This document shows positions 7,785 to 16,128 of a stretch of DNA of 35,499 nt, in pieces (within the stretch, counting starts at the first letter, position 1; each line of letters opens with the position of its first letter). The notes beneath the pieces were generated by a model. It ran no database searches, was not told the origin of the DNA, and worked only from the letters and a program-made list of their open reading frames with translations. The stretch covers positions 1 through 35,499 of the forward strand of contig PUMJ01000286.1 of assembly GCA_003551305.1 (NCBI GenBank), given 5' to 3'. Source of the stretch: Candidatus Brocadiaceae bacterium. GTDB lineage: Bacteria > Planctomycetota > Brocadiia > SM23-32. A program made the position numbers and the translations under genes.

Positions 7785-9911
7785 ATGCTGCCACGCACTG
7801 TCCTGAACGTGCGACGCGCGCCGGCCTTGCTGCTGGCGGCCTGCTTGCTGCTGGCCGGCGCCGCCGGAGGGGGTCAGCCGGGCACCGACACGATTGTGCC
7901 TCTGGATGAGGCCGTGCGGGCCGCCTCCGCGGAACTGGTGGCCCCTCCGGCCCCCCCCACCCCGCTTGTAGTGGGCCTGCCGCAGTCAGGCTCGCTGCTG
8001 GACGGCTATGTCGCTCACATGCTGACCTTCCACCTGAGCAAACGCAGCCTGGCCGCCGCCACTCAAAAGTACCCCGTCGTGGGGGCCGCCGGGGTGCCGG
8101 AGTGCCTGCTGGTGGCGCTTCGGGCAGAGGGCGCCGCCACCTTCCTGCAGACCCGAACCGACGAAACCGGCCCCGAGCGGCGCCTGTTGCTGGTCGCCTG
8201 GGACGTGAAAAGCGGTGAGCAACACGAGGCCGCAGAGTTCACGTTCCACCTGCCGTCGGACCTGCGCGCCCTGGTCGAGGGACAGCGGGCCTCCATGCGG
8301 GGCGCCGACAAGCGCTGGCTGAGGCTCTTCGACCGGTTGTTCCCTCCGGCTGCGCCGCCAGCGGACTCGCCCCGAGCCGCACGGCTGGCGGCGGCCGACT
8401 TCTTCTTCGCAAGCGGCGTCTGGCCCGACGCCGCACGCCGCTACCTGGCCGACCCTGAACCGGACGCGGCGTTCCTGCGGGGGGTGTTCGCCCTCCAGCT
8501 CGCAGGCCAGTGGGAAGAGGCCGAGGCCGCCGTGCAGGACGCCCTGAGCACGCACTTCGACAGCGGCCCCCTGTATGCGCTCTGGGGCTGGCTGGCGCAG
8601 AGGGAACGGCGCGCCCAGGATGCCGTCATGTTCCTGAACCAGGCGCGCCTGACGGACATGAGCCGGGAGGGGCTCTATGTGTTTGCAAGGGGCCTGGTGG
8701 CCCTGGAGCAGGGCGACATCGAGAACGCGCGGCAGAACCTGACGCGTGCGGCCGAGATGCTGCCCGACGAACTGCATGCACAGGTCGAAGCCGGCCGATT
8801 CCACTGGGACCGGGGCGAGATACAGGAGGCCATCAGGTACCTGCGCCGGGCAACGGCACAGGAGGGCTGTCCATCGGAAGTCTGGGCCGAACTGGCCCTG
8901 CTGCTCGAGGCCAGCAACGAGCCCGGGGACGCGCTTTCGGCCCTCGAGCGTGCGTTTAGCCTGGATCAGAGCAGCCCGGTCGTGACGCGTCAGCTCGCCG
9001 CCCTGCTGCGCAGAACGGGCCAGCACGAACGGGCCCTGGACGTGCTGCGCCGCGCTGCCGAAGCCAACCCCTGCAGCCCCGCACTGCTGGCAGCCTACGG
9101 GGACGGCGCCGTCGCCGTGTGGCGGATCGCCACCGCCGAGCAACAGTTCGAAAAGGCGGCACGGCTCAGCGCCGGTTCACCCCACGCCCGCGTCCGGCTC
9201 GCTGACATACTCGCCCTGCAGCGTCGCTACGGCCGTGCCCAGGCCGAGTTGACCGCCGTGCTGGCCGAGAGCCCCGAATACGCCCCCGCCCGCATAAGCC
9301 TGGGCCGCATACTGGCCGAACTGGGCAGGCCCGAGGAGGCGATCACGACCCTGCGCGAGGTCACCCGTCACCCCGAACACGAGGTGGCCGCGCGACTGGC
9401 CCTCGCCGAGGTCTATATCGGCCAGGGGCAGGCCGAGCAGGCCGTCAGGGAGACGCAGATAGCCGTCTCAGCGCGCGCCGACGCGCAGACCTACGCCGCC
9501 CTGTGCGACGCCTTTCTTGCCTCCAACCAGGTGGATAAAGCAGCCACGGCGGCCCAAAGCGCTCTCGCCAAGGGCGCTGCCGCCCCGGAGGCCCGCCTGG
9601 CCGAGGCCAGGGTCCATCTGGCCCGGGGACAACTCCAAGAAACCCTCGAGGCTACGGCCGCCGCGCTTGAGCGCAACCCCTACATGTTCGAAGCCCTGCG
9701 CCTGCGCGGCGCCGTCCGCCGCGAGATGGGCCAGATCAGGGACTGCGCCGCCCTCTGGCAGCGCGCCCTCGCCCTGAACGAGTGGGCCGCCGACCTCCAT
9801 TTCGAGCTTTCCCGCCTGCTGGGCGAGAGGCTCGGCGACCACGAGGCATCCCTGCGGCACTACGCCCGCTACCTCGAACTGGAGCGGAAGCGCACGCAGC
9901 AGACGCCCTGA
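7785..9911 (+). CDS. Exported tetratricopeptide-repeat protein
   Basis: 708 residues. The N-terminus has a positively charged stretch (NVRRAP), a hydrophobic core ALLLAACLLLAGAAGG and small residues, which is a signal peptide with probable cleavage near residue 28. Residues about 60-170 form a globular segment of unknown family (VVGLPQSGSLLDGYVAHML...). From about residue 205 to the end there are a dozen or so helical repeats of TPR type, for example ALYALWGWLAQRERRAQDAV, DELHAQVEAGRFHWDRGEIQEA, APARISLGRILAELGRPEEA and AADLHFELSRLLGERLGDHEAS. TPR proteins are scaffolds, so a periplasmic assembly or binding role is likely, but no partner is identifiable. It is divergent from ispH, with a 136-bp shared upstream region. 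Confidence 0.85.
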   Translation: MLPRTVLNVRRAPALLLAACLLLAGAAGGGQPGTDTIVPLDEAVRAASAELVAPPAPPTPLVVGLPQSGSLLDGYVAHMLTFHLSKRSLAAATQKYPVVGAAGVPECLLVALRAEGAATFLQTRTDETGPERRLLLVAWDVKSGEQHEAAEFTFHLPSDLRALVEGQRASMRGADKRWLRLFDRLFPPAAPPADSPRAARLAAADFFFASGVWPDAARRYLADPEPDAAFLRGVFALQLAGQWEEAEAAVQDALSTHFDSGPLYALWGWLAQRERRAQDAVMFLNQARLTDMSREGLYVFARGLVALEQGDIENARQNLTRAAEMLPDELHAQVEAGRFHWDRGEIQEAIRYLRRATAQEGCPSEVWAELALLLEASNEPGDALSALERAFSLDQSSPVVTRQLAALLRRTGQHERALDVLRRAAEANPCSPALLAAYGDGAVAVWRIATAEQQFEKAARLSAGSPHARVRLADILALQRRYGRAQAELTAVLAESPEYAPARISLGRILAELGRPEEAITTLREVTRHPEHEVAARLALAEVYIGQGQAEQAVRETQIAVSARADAQTYAALCDAFLASNQVDKAATAAQSALAKGAAAPEARLAEARVHLARGQLQETLEATAAALERNPYMFEALRLRGAVRREMGQIRDCAALWQRALALNEWAADLHFELSRLLGERLGDHEASLRHYARYLELERKRTQQTP

Positions 9912-9921
9912 GGTTGAGGTT

Positions 9922-9951
9922 TTGACACCCCGGCGCCCGCCCTGATATAAC
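9922..9951 (+). promoter_or_regulatory. Promoter of argJ
   Basis: TTGACA at 9922-9927, 18-bp spacer, TATAAC at 9946-9951 in the 73-bp gap after the TPR gene. Transcription would start near 9958, about 27 nt before ATG 9985. argJ therefore has its own promoter. Confidence 0.72.
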
Positions 9952-9984
9952 CTCAGTTCATCCTCTGCCCCGAAGGTGGGAACC

Positions 9985-11187
9985 ATGGAACCGATACCGG
10001 ACGGTGGACTCCATTGCGTCGCGGGCATACGTCTGGGAGCGGCCCGCTGCGGCATCAAGACGCAGAGCCAACAGCCCGACGTGGCCCTCGTCGTCAGTAA
10101 AGGGCCGGCCTCAGCAGCCGGGGTCTTCACGCGCAACGCCTTCGCCGCCGCCCCCGTGCTCTGGTGCCGCGCCCTGCTGCCCACCGACAACGCACGGGCC
10201 GTGGTCCTGAACGCCGGCAACGCCAACGCCTGCACCGGCCCCCGGGGAGAGCAGGACGTGCGCGACTGCGCCGGGCTCGTCGCCGAACTGCTGGCGTGTG
10301 AACGCGAACAGGTCCTGGCCGCCTCCACCGGTATCATCGGCCATCCCCTGCCGATGGAAAAACTGACCGGCGGCATCCGCGAGGCGGCCGGCGGCCTGGC
10401 GACCACGCCCGACGCGGCCCGCCGCACGGAACTCGCCATCCTGACCACAGATACCCGGCCGAAGGCCTGCGCGGTCCGTTCGATGATGGGCGGCGCGGCC
10501 TTCCACGTCGCCGGCATGGCCAAGGGCGCCGGCATGATAGCGCCCCACATGGCCACGATGCTCTGCGTGGTCGCCACGGACGCGGCCGTCCCGGCCGAGC
10601 TTCTGGCCGGGCAGGTCGCTGAGGCGGCCGACCTGACGTTCAACCGCGTGACGGTTGACGGCGACACCAGCACCAACGACTCCGTCATCGTGCTGGCCAC
10701 GGGGGCCTGCGGGGCGGAGGTTGGCGGCGACGAGGCGGGGCTGCCGGCGTTTCGGGCCGCCCTGCAGATGGTCCTGGCCGACCTTGCGCGTCGGGTCGTG
10801 CGCGACGGGGAGGGCGCCACGAAGCTGCTGACGGTGCACGCGCGCGGCGCGGCCGACAACGTTGCCGCCGAAAAGGCGGCCCGGGCCGTGGCCGAATCCC
10901 AGCTCGTCAAGTGCGCCGTCTACGGCGGCGACCCGAACTGGGGGCGCATCGTCTGTGCCGTCGGCTACAGCGGAGTGCCCGTTCGGCCCGGCGACGTCTC
11001 GGTGGACATAGGCCCGGTGCGCGTCTTCTGCGACGGCCAGCCCACCGGCCGGGACGCGGCCGCGCAGATGCGGGGCCCCGACGTGAAGGTGACCATCGGG
11101 CTGGGGACGGGCCCGGGCGAAGCGACGGTGCAGACATGCGACTTGACCGAAGAATACGTCCGGATCAACGCGGAGTATCACACCTGA
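9985..11187 (+). CDS. argJ: Bifunctional ornithine acetyltransferase / N-acetylglutamate synthase ArgJ
   Basis: 400 residues from ATG 9985, preceded by AAGGTGG; GTG at 9976 is in frame but lies within that ribosome-binding site. The enzyme moves acetyl from N-acetylornithine to glutamate in the cyclic arginine pathway. The hallmark autocleavage segment KGAGMIAPHMATML is intact; the threonine of ATML (T191) becomes the nucleophile of the beta chain after self-processing. Other family signatures are VVLNAGNANACTG, ASTGIIGHPLPMEKL, TTDTRPK, FNRVTVDGDTSTNDS, DGEGATKL, CAVYGGDPNWGRI, and the C-terminal EEYVRINAEYHT. The length is normal for ArgJ. No other arginine gene is in the window, so argJ is transcribed apart from the rest of its pathway here. 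Confidence 0.96.
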   Translation: MEPIPDGGLHCVAGIRLGAARCGIKTQSQQPDVALVVSKGPASAAGVFTRNAFAAAPVLWCRALLPTDNARAVVLNAGNANACTGPRGEQDVRDCAGLVAELLACEREQVLAASTGIIGHPLPMEKLTGGIREAAGGLATTPDAARRTELAILTTDTRPKACAVRSMMGGAAFHVAGMAKGAGMIAPHMATMLCVVATDAAVPAELLAGQVAEAADLTFNRVTVDGDTSTNDSVIVLATGACGAEVGGDEAGLPAFRAALQMVLADLARRVVRDGEGATKLLTVHARGAADNVAAEKAARAVAESQLVKCAVYGGDPNWGRIVCAVGYSGVPVRPGDVSVDIGPVRVFCDGQPTGRDAAAQMRGPDVKVTIGLGTGPGEATVQTCDLTEEYVRINAEYHT

Positions 11188-11668
11188 AGCAGTGTAGGAT
11201 ATCCCTACAGTCGTGACGTGCGCGGTCACACCCGGTAGCGCTTTCTGACGCCTTTCCGTCCTCGTAAACCACGAAAACACACATAGTGCAACTCCGGCCG
11301 CAATCGAAGGATAGGTGTGCTGGCGGCTTTCGAGAGTCCGGCGATGCACCTACCCGGCACAGGCCTTGCATTCGGGTCAGCGGGAGGCTGTAGCCGCGGT
11401 CCTTCGGAGGCGGTGCACTTATCCCCCTCCGCCGCCCCAGGTGTGTCGGCCAGCCTCCTTTTTTCTTTCCCTGCCTCTCAGTTATCGCGGGCAGAGAGCG
11501 GCGACGCTCCGACGGGGCGGCCGCAGCGTTCGTGAGAACTCGCCCGCCTCTGGCAGCCCCATCCGCAGGCATCCTCCCCCCCTGCCGCCGGCCGCCCGCC
11601 GGACCGTCGTAGTCGGTGCGGCCGGGCCGCTTTGCACTAATACCCCCGTATGCGGCGTACAGCGCGCC
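11188..11668. other. Intergenic region without a convincing gene
   Basis: 481 bp between the convergent argJ and the URO-D-family gene. Just after argJ there is a small inverted repeat TGTAGG-ATATC-CCTACA (11193-11209) without a T-tract. Open frames here have low-complexity proline/arginine-rich translations, no family resemblance and no ribosome-binding site, so I treat it as non-coding. A pyrimidine tract (CCTTTTTTCTTTCCC) occurs near 11457-11471. Confidence 0.5.
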
Positions 11669-12730
11669 TCACCCGTAAAAACCAAGCTCGAGCGCCGTTT
11701 CATACATGGCCACGACGTTCTCCGGCGGGCTCACCGCCTGGATATTGTGACAGGGGGCCAGGATGTAGCCGCCCCCCTGCCCCAGCAGGCGCATGTTGTC
11801 GGCCACCTCCTGCTTCACCTCCTCGACCGTGCCGAATGCCAGCGTGTACTGGTTGTCCATGGCCCCGTGGAAGACCACACTGTCGCCGAACCGCTCCTTC
11901 AGCATCGCGCGGTCCATGTTCTGGCAGCGCCACTGGACGGGGTTGAGCACGTCTATGCCAGTCTCGATCATGTCCGGCAGGATGTCCACGATGGACCCGT
12001 CGCTGTGATGGAAGACGTAGGCCCCCGCCTCGTGCACCAGGTCCATCATGCGCCTCATGCGGGGCAGCAGAAACTCGTGGATGTGCTCTTTCGAGATGAG
12101 CAGCCCTTCCTGAGAGCCCATGTCTTCCGCCACGTAGCTCATCTGGATGCGGCCCGGCGCCTGCTCGTAGATGCGGCGGGTGTTTTCATAGCAAAAATCG
12201 AACAGCCTGTCGAGGCAGTAGTGGACTATCTCCGGGTTGAGCGCCAGATCCATGAAGGCTTGCTCTTGGCCGCGCAGGCTCTTGTAGGTGAGGAAGGGTT
12301 CGGAGCCCCCGCCGCGGATGATGCGCTCCTCCTTGCCCTCTACCTGCGCCGGGATGACCGAGTAGTCGTACCAGTCCGCCGTGGGCCAGGTGTAGTTGTC
12401 CTCTATCTCTTCGACCGTATCGTACTCGGCCAGCGGATGGTAGACGCACTCGTTGTAGGCGCCGCCCTCGTATTCGACGCGCTGCGTGCGGCAACCGTAC
12501 AGGTTCTGCCCTTCGGGTATCGGCGGGCCGACGTACTTCGGGCCGACGCTGACAGGCGTGTCAAGGCGCAGCCGACGCCGCACCTCCCTGATGTCCGCGC
12601 AGCCCATGTGCTCGACCAGTTTCGCCGTGGCCTCGCCCGTGGCCCAGTAGTCGGTCGGCACGCGGTCGGGCACCTCGTGGTTCAGCACGGCCAGCCAGCG
12701 TTCGCGGGACGTCATGGTCTCTTCCGGCAT
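11669..12730 (-). CDS. Uroporphyrinogen decarboxylase-fold protein (URO-D/MtaA family), probably not heme biosynthesis
   Basis: 353 residues from ATG 12730 (MPEETMTSRERWLAVL); ATG 12715 is an alternative. The start is supported by a promoter whose transcript begins near 12755. Family features are TSRERWLAVLNHEVPDRVPTDYW at the N-terminus, YVAEDMGSQEGLLISKEHIHEFLLPRM, the barrel segment FHHSDGSIVDILPDMIETGIDVLNPVQ and the end GGGYILAPCHNIQAVSPPENVVAMYE. The HSDG and PCHN segments sit where methyltransferase members (MtaA, CmuA) carry zinc-thiolate ligands (HxC...C). True HemE motifs at the N-terminus are absent. Members of this group are common in sugar and methyl catabolic islands without assigned substrates. 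It is divergent from a sugar isomerase, with a palindromic element in its promoter. Confidence 0.85.
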   Translation of the reverse strand: MPEETMTSRERWLAVLNHEVPDRVPTDYWATGEATAKLVEHMGCADIREVRRRLRLDTPVSVGPKYVGPPIPEGQNLYGCRTQRVEYEGGAYNECVYHPLAEYDTVEEIEDNYTWPTADWYDYSVIPAQVEGKEERIIRGGGSEPFLTYKSLRGQEQAFMDLALNPEIVHYCLDRLFDFCYENTRRIYEQAPGRIQMSYVAEDMGSQEGLLISKEHIHEFLLPRMRRMMDLVHEAGAYVFHHSDGSIVDILPDMIETGIDVLNPVQWRCQNMDRAMLKERFGDSVVFHGAMDNQYTLAFGTVEEVKQEVADNMRLLGQGGGYILAPCHNIQAVSPPENVVAMYETALELGFYG

Positions 12731-12761
12731 CTGCTCGGCTCCCCGAATGAAGGTCACGCCC

Positions 12762-12790
12762 AGTGTAGGCCCGGACCACGGTCCGGTCAA
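12762..12790 (-). promoter_or_regulatory. Promoter of the URO-D-family gene with an operator-like palindrome in the spacer
   Basis: Minus strand TTGACC (12790-12785), 17-bp spacer, TACACT (12767-12762). A perfect 16-bp palindrome CCGGACCACGGTCCGG (12771-12786) occupies the spacer and touches the -35, which is a position suited to a repressor. Confidence 0.55.
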
Positions 12791-12941
12791 GACCATCGGG
12801 GGCACGCCGCATCTCACGCTCGCAGACCCCACGATCGACGGGCGCGGCACTTCAGGATGACACCCTGTATGGCCTTTATGGCTGCATCAGCAGTGACCGC
12901 CGATTGCGAGAATGCACAGAGTCACGGCACGGCGAAAGGTG

Positions 12942-12970
12942 TTGACGACCGGCGCACGCCCGACTACCAT
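12942..12970 (+). promoter_or_regulatory. Candidate promoter of the sugar phosphate isomerase gene
   Basis: TTGACG (12942-12947), 17-bp spacer, TACCAT (12965-12970). It gives a leader of about 90 nt that carries a long GC-rich palindrome. Confidence 0.5.
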
Positions 12971-12983
12971 CAAGCGACTGCCC

Positions 12984-13017
12984 GCCCCCGTGGGCCCGGA
13001 GCGCTCCGGGCGGGGGC
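12984..13017 (+). promoter_or_regulatory. Leader hairpin / LacI-type operator candidate
   Basis: A perfect 18-bp palindrome GCCCGGAGCGCTCCGGGC (12994-13011) is flanked by GCCCCC (12984-12989) and GGGGGC (13012-13017), so the transcript could form one long hairpin. The centre GGAGCGCTCC resembles LacI-family operators of the GGGAGCGCTCCC type. It lies downstream of the promoter and 51 bp before the ATG, where a bound repressor would act as a roadblock. Confidence 0.5.
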
Positions 13018-13067
13018 CGGGTAAACACCTCTCGGCAGAGGCCCGGCGGCCACAGCAGGAGTGGAAC

Positions 13068-13859
13068 ATGGCGTTGAGGATAGGACTCATCGGCATCATC
13101 GGCGACGAACTGAAAAAGGACCCCTGGGGCACGCTCGAACGAGTGGCCGCGATCGGCTATGACGGCATCGAAGGCGCGGCGGGTATCGCGCGGCGCGTCG
13201 GCATGTCTGTGCCCGAGATGAAAGGTAAGCTGGACGAACTCGGCCTCGCGGCCGTCGCCCAGGGCGGCGTGCGGCTGGAGTCCGACGACGAACAGATAGA
13301 CAGCATTATCTCCGACGCCCGCGATATCGGCTGCCGCTACGTCGTCCAGTACTGGGGCCCGGTCGAGAGCAAGGAGCAACTGCTCGGGGAGGCAGAGTTC
13401 TTCAACCGCGTCGGGCGCCGCTGCAGCGAGGCGGGGCTGACCTTCTGCTACCACAACCACAACCACGAATTCGCCACTTTCGACGGCGAGTATGCGATGG
13501 ACATCCTGCTGGCCAACACCGACCCCGAGCACGTGATGGCCGAACTGGACGTGGCGTGGGTCACCTACGGCGGGGCCGACCCGGCCGAGATGATCCGCAA
13601 GCACGCCGGCCGCTGCCCCATACTCCACATGAAGGACCTGGCCGAAGTGCCCGCCGGCGGGGCAACCGGCAACGAGGGCCGGGGCGCGACGAAGTTCACC
13701 GAGGTCGGCAGCGGCGTGGTGGACATCGAAGGGGCCGTGGAGGCTGCGCGCGAATGCGGGGTCGAGTGGCTGAGCATCGAGCAGGACCGGATGCGCGACC
13801 TGAGCCCCCTGGAGAGCATAAAGGTCAGCTACGAGAACCTGAAGCGCATCGTCGGATAG
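13068..13859 (+). CDS. Sugar phosphate isomerase/epimerase (xylose isomerase-like TIM barrel)
   Basis: 263 residues from ATG 13068, which has AGGAG 7 nt upstream; the frame opens 156 bp earlier, but that part has no ribosome-binding site. It is an AP-endonuclease-2/xylose-isomerase-like barrel: IGLIGIIGDEL, VAAIGYDGIEG, the metal-ligand segment YHNHNHEF, MAELDVAWV, ILHMKDL, KFTEVGSGVVDIEGAV and WLSIEQDRM. His, Glu and Asp in these segments bind the divalent metal used for isomerisation or epimerisation. Members act on inositol derivatives, ketohexoses or sugar phosphates; the substrate is not readable here. It ends in TAG, 20 bp from the convergent hemL end, and is paired divergently with a URO-D-fold protein. 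Confidence 0.9.
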   Translation: MALRIGLIGIIGDELKKDPWGTLERVAAIGYDGIEGAAGIARRVGMSVPEMKGKLDELGLAAVAQGGVRLESDDEQIDSIISDARDIGCRYVVQYWGPVESKEQLLGEAEFFNRVGRRCSEAGLTFCYHNHNHEFATFDGEYAMDILLANTDPEHVMAELDVAWVTYGGADPAEMIRKHAGRCPILHMKDLAEVPAGGATGNEGRGATKFTEVGSGVVDIEGAVEAARECGVEWLSIEQDRMRDLSPLESIKVSYENLKRIVG

Positions 13860-13879
13860 CGGATAACACGGCGTACACC

Positions 13880-15175
13880 CTATGGCCGACCCGCGGTTTC
13901 GACCAGGGCTCCTTCGGCCGCCTGGAGCGTATCCTCGACATCCCCTTCCGTGTGGGCTGCGGAGAGAAACGCCGACTCGAACGGCGACGGCGGCAGCAGG
14001 ACGCCGCGCTCCAGCATGCCGCGGAAGAATCGCGCGTAGCGCTCGCCGTCGGCGGCCCGTGCGCTCCGGTAATCCGTGACGGGGGCGTCGCTGAAGAAGA
14101 CCGTGAACATGCCGCCGCACCGGTTGACCCGCAGGGACAGGTCGGCGGCCCGCGCCATCTCCTGCAGACGGTCCGTCAGCCACCTCGTCAGCGCCTGGAG
14201 CCTCTCGTACGGCGGATCACTGCTCAGCTTCTGCAGGACGGCCAGGCCGGCGGCCGCGACGACGGGGTTGCCGGACAGCGTGCCCGCCTGGTAAACGTCC
14301 CCCAGGGGCGCCAGCCGGTCCATGATCTCCGCCCGTCCGCCGAAGGCGCCCACGGGCAGCCCTCCGCCGATGATCTTGCCGAAAGTCGTCAGGTCCGCCC
14401 GCACGCCGAACCGTCCCTGGGCCCCGCCGGGCCCGACGCGGAAGCCGGTTATCACCTCGTCCAGCAGCAGCACCGCTCCGCTCTCGTCGCAGAGGCGCCG
14501 CAGTTCGGCCAGGAAGCCCTCCCGGGGCGGCACAACGCCCATGTTGCCGGCGACCGGCTCCGCCACAACACACGCCACCCGGCCGGCGTGCTCATCCAGC
14601 AGTTCGGCCACCGAATCGGCGTCGTTGTAGCGGGCCACCAACGTCAGGTCGGCCAGCGCGTCGGGCACGCCGGCGCTGCGGGGTATGCCGAAGGTGGCCA
14701 GGCCCGAACCCGCCGACGCCAGGAAGCTGTCCGCGTGGCCGTGGTAGCCGCCGGCGAAGACGATGATCATGTCCCGCCCGGTGTGGGAACGCGCCAGGCG
14801 GACAGCGCTCATCAGGGCCTCCGTGCCGGAGTTGACCAGCCGCAGCCGTTCGATACCGGGCGCCGCATCCATGAGAACTTCGGCGAGCTCGGCTTCCACG
14901 CGGGTGCACATGCCGTAGCCCGTGCCGCGCCAGGCGGCCTCGCGCACGGCGGCGGTCACCTCCGGCGCCGCGTGGCCGAGGATGAGCGCCCCCCACGACA
15001 TCAGGTAATCCACGAAGCGACGACCCTCGATGTCGTAAAGGTGCGCGCCCTTGCCGCGCTCGGCGAACAGCGGCCTCCCCCCCACGGCGTCGAAGGCCCG
15101 CACGGGGCTGTTGACGCCCCCCGGCATCAGCCGGCGGGCGCGTGTGTGCGTCGTCTCCGTCAGCTTGCCAGCCAT
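13880..15175 (-). CDS. hemL: Glutamate-1-semialdehyde 2,1-aminomutase
   Basis: 431 residues from ATG 15175, preceded by GAGGCGG; the frame is open to 15859, but that extension lies antisense-free within hemB's other frame and encodes nothing HemL-like. The enzyme converts glutamate-1-semialdehyde to 5-aminolevulinate with PMP/PLP. Signatures are LMPGGVNSPVRAF at the N-terminus, MSWGALILGH, NSGTEALMSAVRLARSHTGRD, FAGGYHGHADSFL, AEPVAGNMGVVPP, LLDEVITGFRVG, the PLP lysine in TFGKIIGGGLPVGAFGG, YQAGTLSGNPV and a C-terminal MLERGVLLPPSPFE. It has normal length. Its start overlaps hemB by 16 bp, and it is the last gene of the tetrapyrrole operon, supplying the substrate for HemB. Confidence 0.96.
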   Translation of the reverse strand: MAGKLTETTHTRARRLMPGGVNSPVRAFDAVGGRPLFAERGKGAHLYDIEGRRFVDYLMSWGALILGHAAPEVTAAVREAAWRGTGYGMCTRVEAELAEVLMDAAPGIERLRLVNSGTEALMSAVRLARSHTGRDMIIVFAGGYHGHADSFLASAGSGLATFGIPRSAGVPDALADLTLVARYNDADSVAELLDEHAGRVACVVAEPVAGNMGVVPPREGFLAELRRLCDESGAVLLLDEVITGFRVGPGGAQGRFGVRADLTTFGKIIGGGLPVGAFGGRAEIMDRLAPLGDVYQAGTLSGNPVVAAAGLAVLQKLSSDPPYERLQALTRWLTDRLQEMARAADLSLRVNRCGGMFTVFFSDAPVTDYRSARAADGERYARFFRGMLERGVLLPPSPFESAFLSAAHTEGDVEDTLQAAEGALVETAGRP

Positions 15176-16128
15176 TGGACCGCCTCTTCGGCGTAGTAGG
15201 TGATTACCGCATCCGCACCGGCCCGCTTGATGCTCAGCAGCGCTTCCAGCGCCGCCTCTCGCTCGTCCAGCGCCCCGGCCTGCGCCGCGTGCTTCAGCAT
15301 AGCATATTCGCCGCTCACGTGGTAGGCCGCCAGCGGCAGGCGGCTGCGCCGTCGCAGCTCCGCCAGCACGTCGAGGTAGGGCAAAGCGGGCTTGACCATC
15401 AGCCAGTCCGCTCCCTCCTGCTCGTCCAGCAGGGCATCGGCGATCGCCTCTCGCCGGTTGGATGGGGGCAACTGGTAGCCGCGCCGGTCTCCCCGGCCCG
15501 GCGCCGAGCAGGCCGCCTCGCGAAACGGCCCGTAGAAGGCCGAGGCGAACTTGGCCGCGTAGGACATCACCCCCACCCCGGTGTAACCGGCGCCGTCGAG
15601 CGCCTGGCGGATCGCCCCCACCTGCATGTCCATCATCCCGGAGGGGGCCACCAGGTCCGCCCCCGCTTCGGCGTGGGCCAGTGCCATACGGCCCAGTGCT
15701 TCCAGAGTGCGGTCGTTGTCCACCTCTGCCCCTTCGGTCAGCACGCCGCAATGGCCGTGCGTTGTGTAGGCACAGAGGCAGAGGTCCGTTATCACGGTCA
15801 GCGCGGGCCGTTCGGCTTTCAGGCGTCGCACGGCCGACGCCACCAGGTCCCCTTCCCACGCTGCCGAGCCGGTCTCATCCCTGGAGTCGGCCTCGGGCAC
15901 GCCGAAGACGAGCACGGCCGCGCTCCGCCAGCGGCCCGCCTCGGCGGCCATCCGGTCCGCGCTCAGGCGTCGGACGCCCGGCATCGCCGCGATGTCCTGC
16001 TCCCGGTCCGCGCCCGGAATGGCGAACACCGGGAGTATGAAGTCGTCCGGCAGCAGGCGCGTCTCACGGGCCAGCCGTCTCAGGCCGTCCGAGCGCCTGC
16101 GACGGCGCATCCTGACCCTCTTGTCCAT
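15160..16128 (-). CDS. hemB: Porphobilinogen synthase (5-aminolevulinate dehydratase)
   Basis: 322 residues. It condenses two 5-aminolevulinates into porphobilinogen. The zinc-type cysteine motif DLCLCAYTTHGHCG is intact, so this is a zinc-dependent rather than Mg-only form. Both active-site lysine segments are present: MSYAAKFASAFYGPFR and MVKPALPYLD. Also visible are LVAPSGMMDMQVGAIR, YHVSGEYAMLK and a basic N-terminus MDKRVRMRRRRRSDGLRRL. The ATG overlaps the cobA-hemD gene by 65 bp and the stop overlaps hemL by 16 bp, a sign of a tightly packed operon. The long overlap is unusual; ATG 16110 is an alternative that shortens it only slightly. Confidence 0.95.
   Translation of the reverse strand: MDKRVRMRRRRRSDGLRRLARETRLLPDDFILPVFAIPGADREQDIAAMPGVRRLSADRMAAEAGRWRSAAVLVFGVPEADSRDETGSAAWEGDLVASAVRRLKAERPALTVITDLCLCAYTTHGHCGVLTEGAEVDNDRTLEALGRMALAHAEAGADLVAPSGMMDMQVGAIRQALDGAGYTGVGVMSYAAKFASAFYGPFREAACSAPGRGDRRGYQLPPSNRREAIADALLDEQEGADWLMVKPALPYLDVLAELRRRSRLPLAAYHVSGEYAMLKHAAQAGALDEREAALEALLSIKRAGADAVITYYAEEAVQWLAS

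Noticed and set aside
11165-11572. 135-codon minus-strand frame after argJ
   Set aside because: It runs into the argJ 3' end, has an irregular residue mix and no start signals.
12876-14183. 435-codon minus-strand frame over the sugar isomerase
   Set aside because: Antisense to a motif-rich isomerase and without any family resemblance; a GC-frame artefact.
13880-15859. 659-codon frame read as one HemL with a 228-residue N-terminal extension
   Set aside because: HemL starts normally at 15175 after a good ribosome-binding site; the extension is an out-of-frame reading of hemB.
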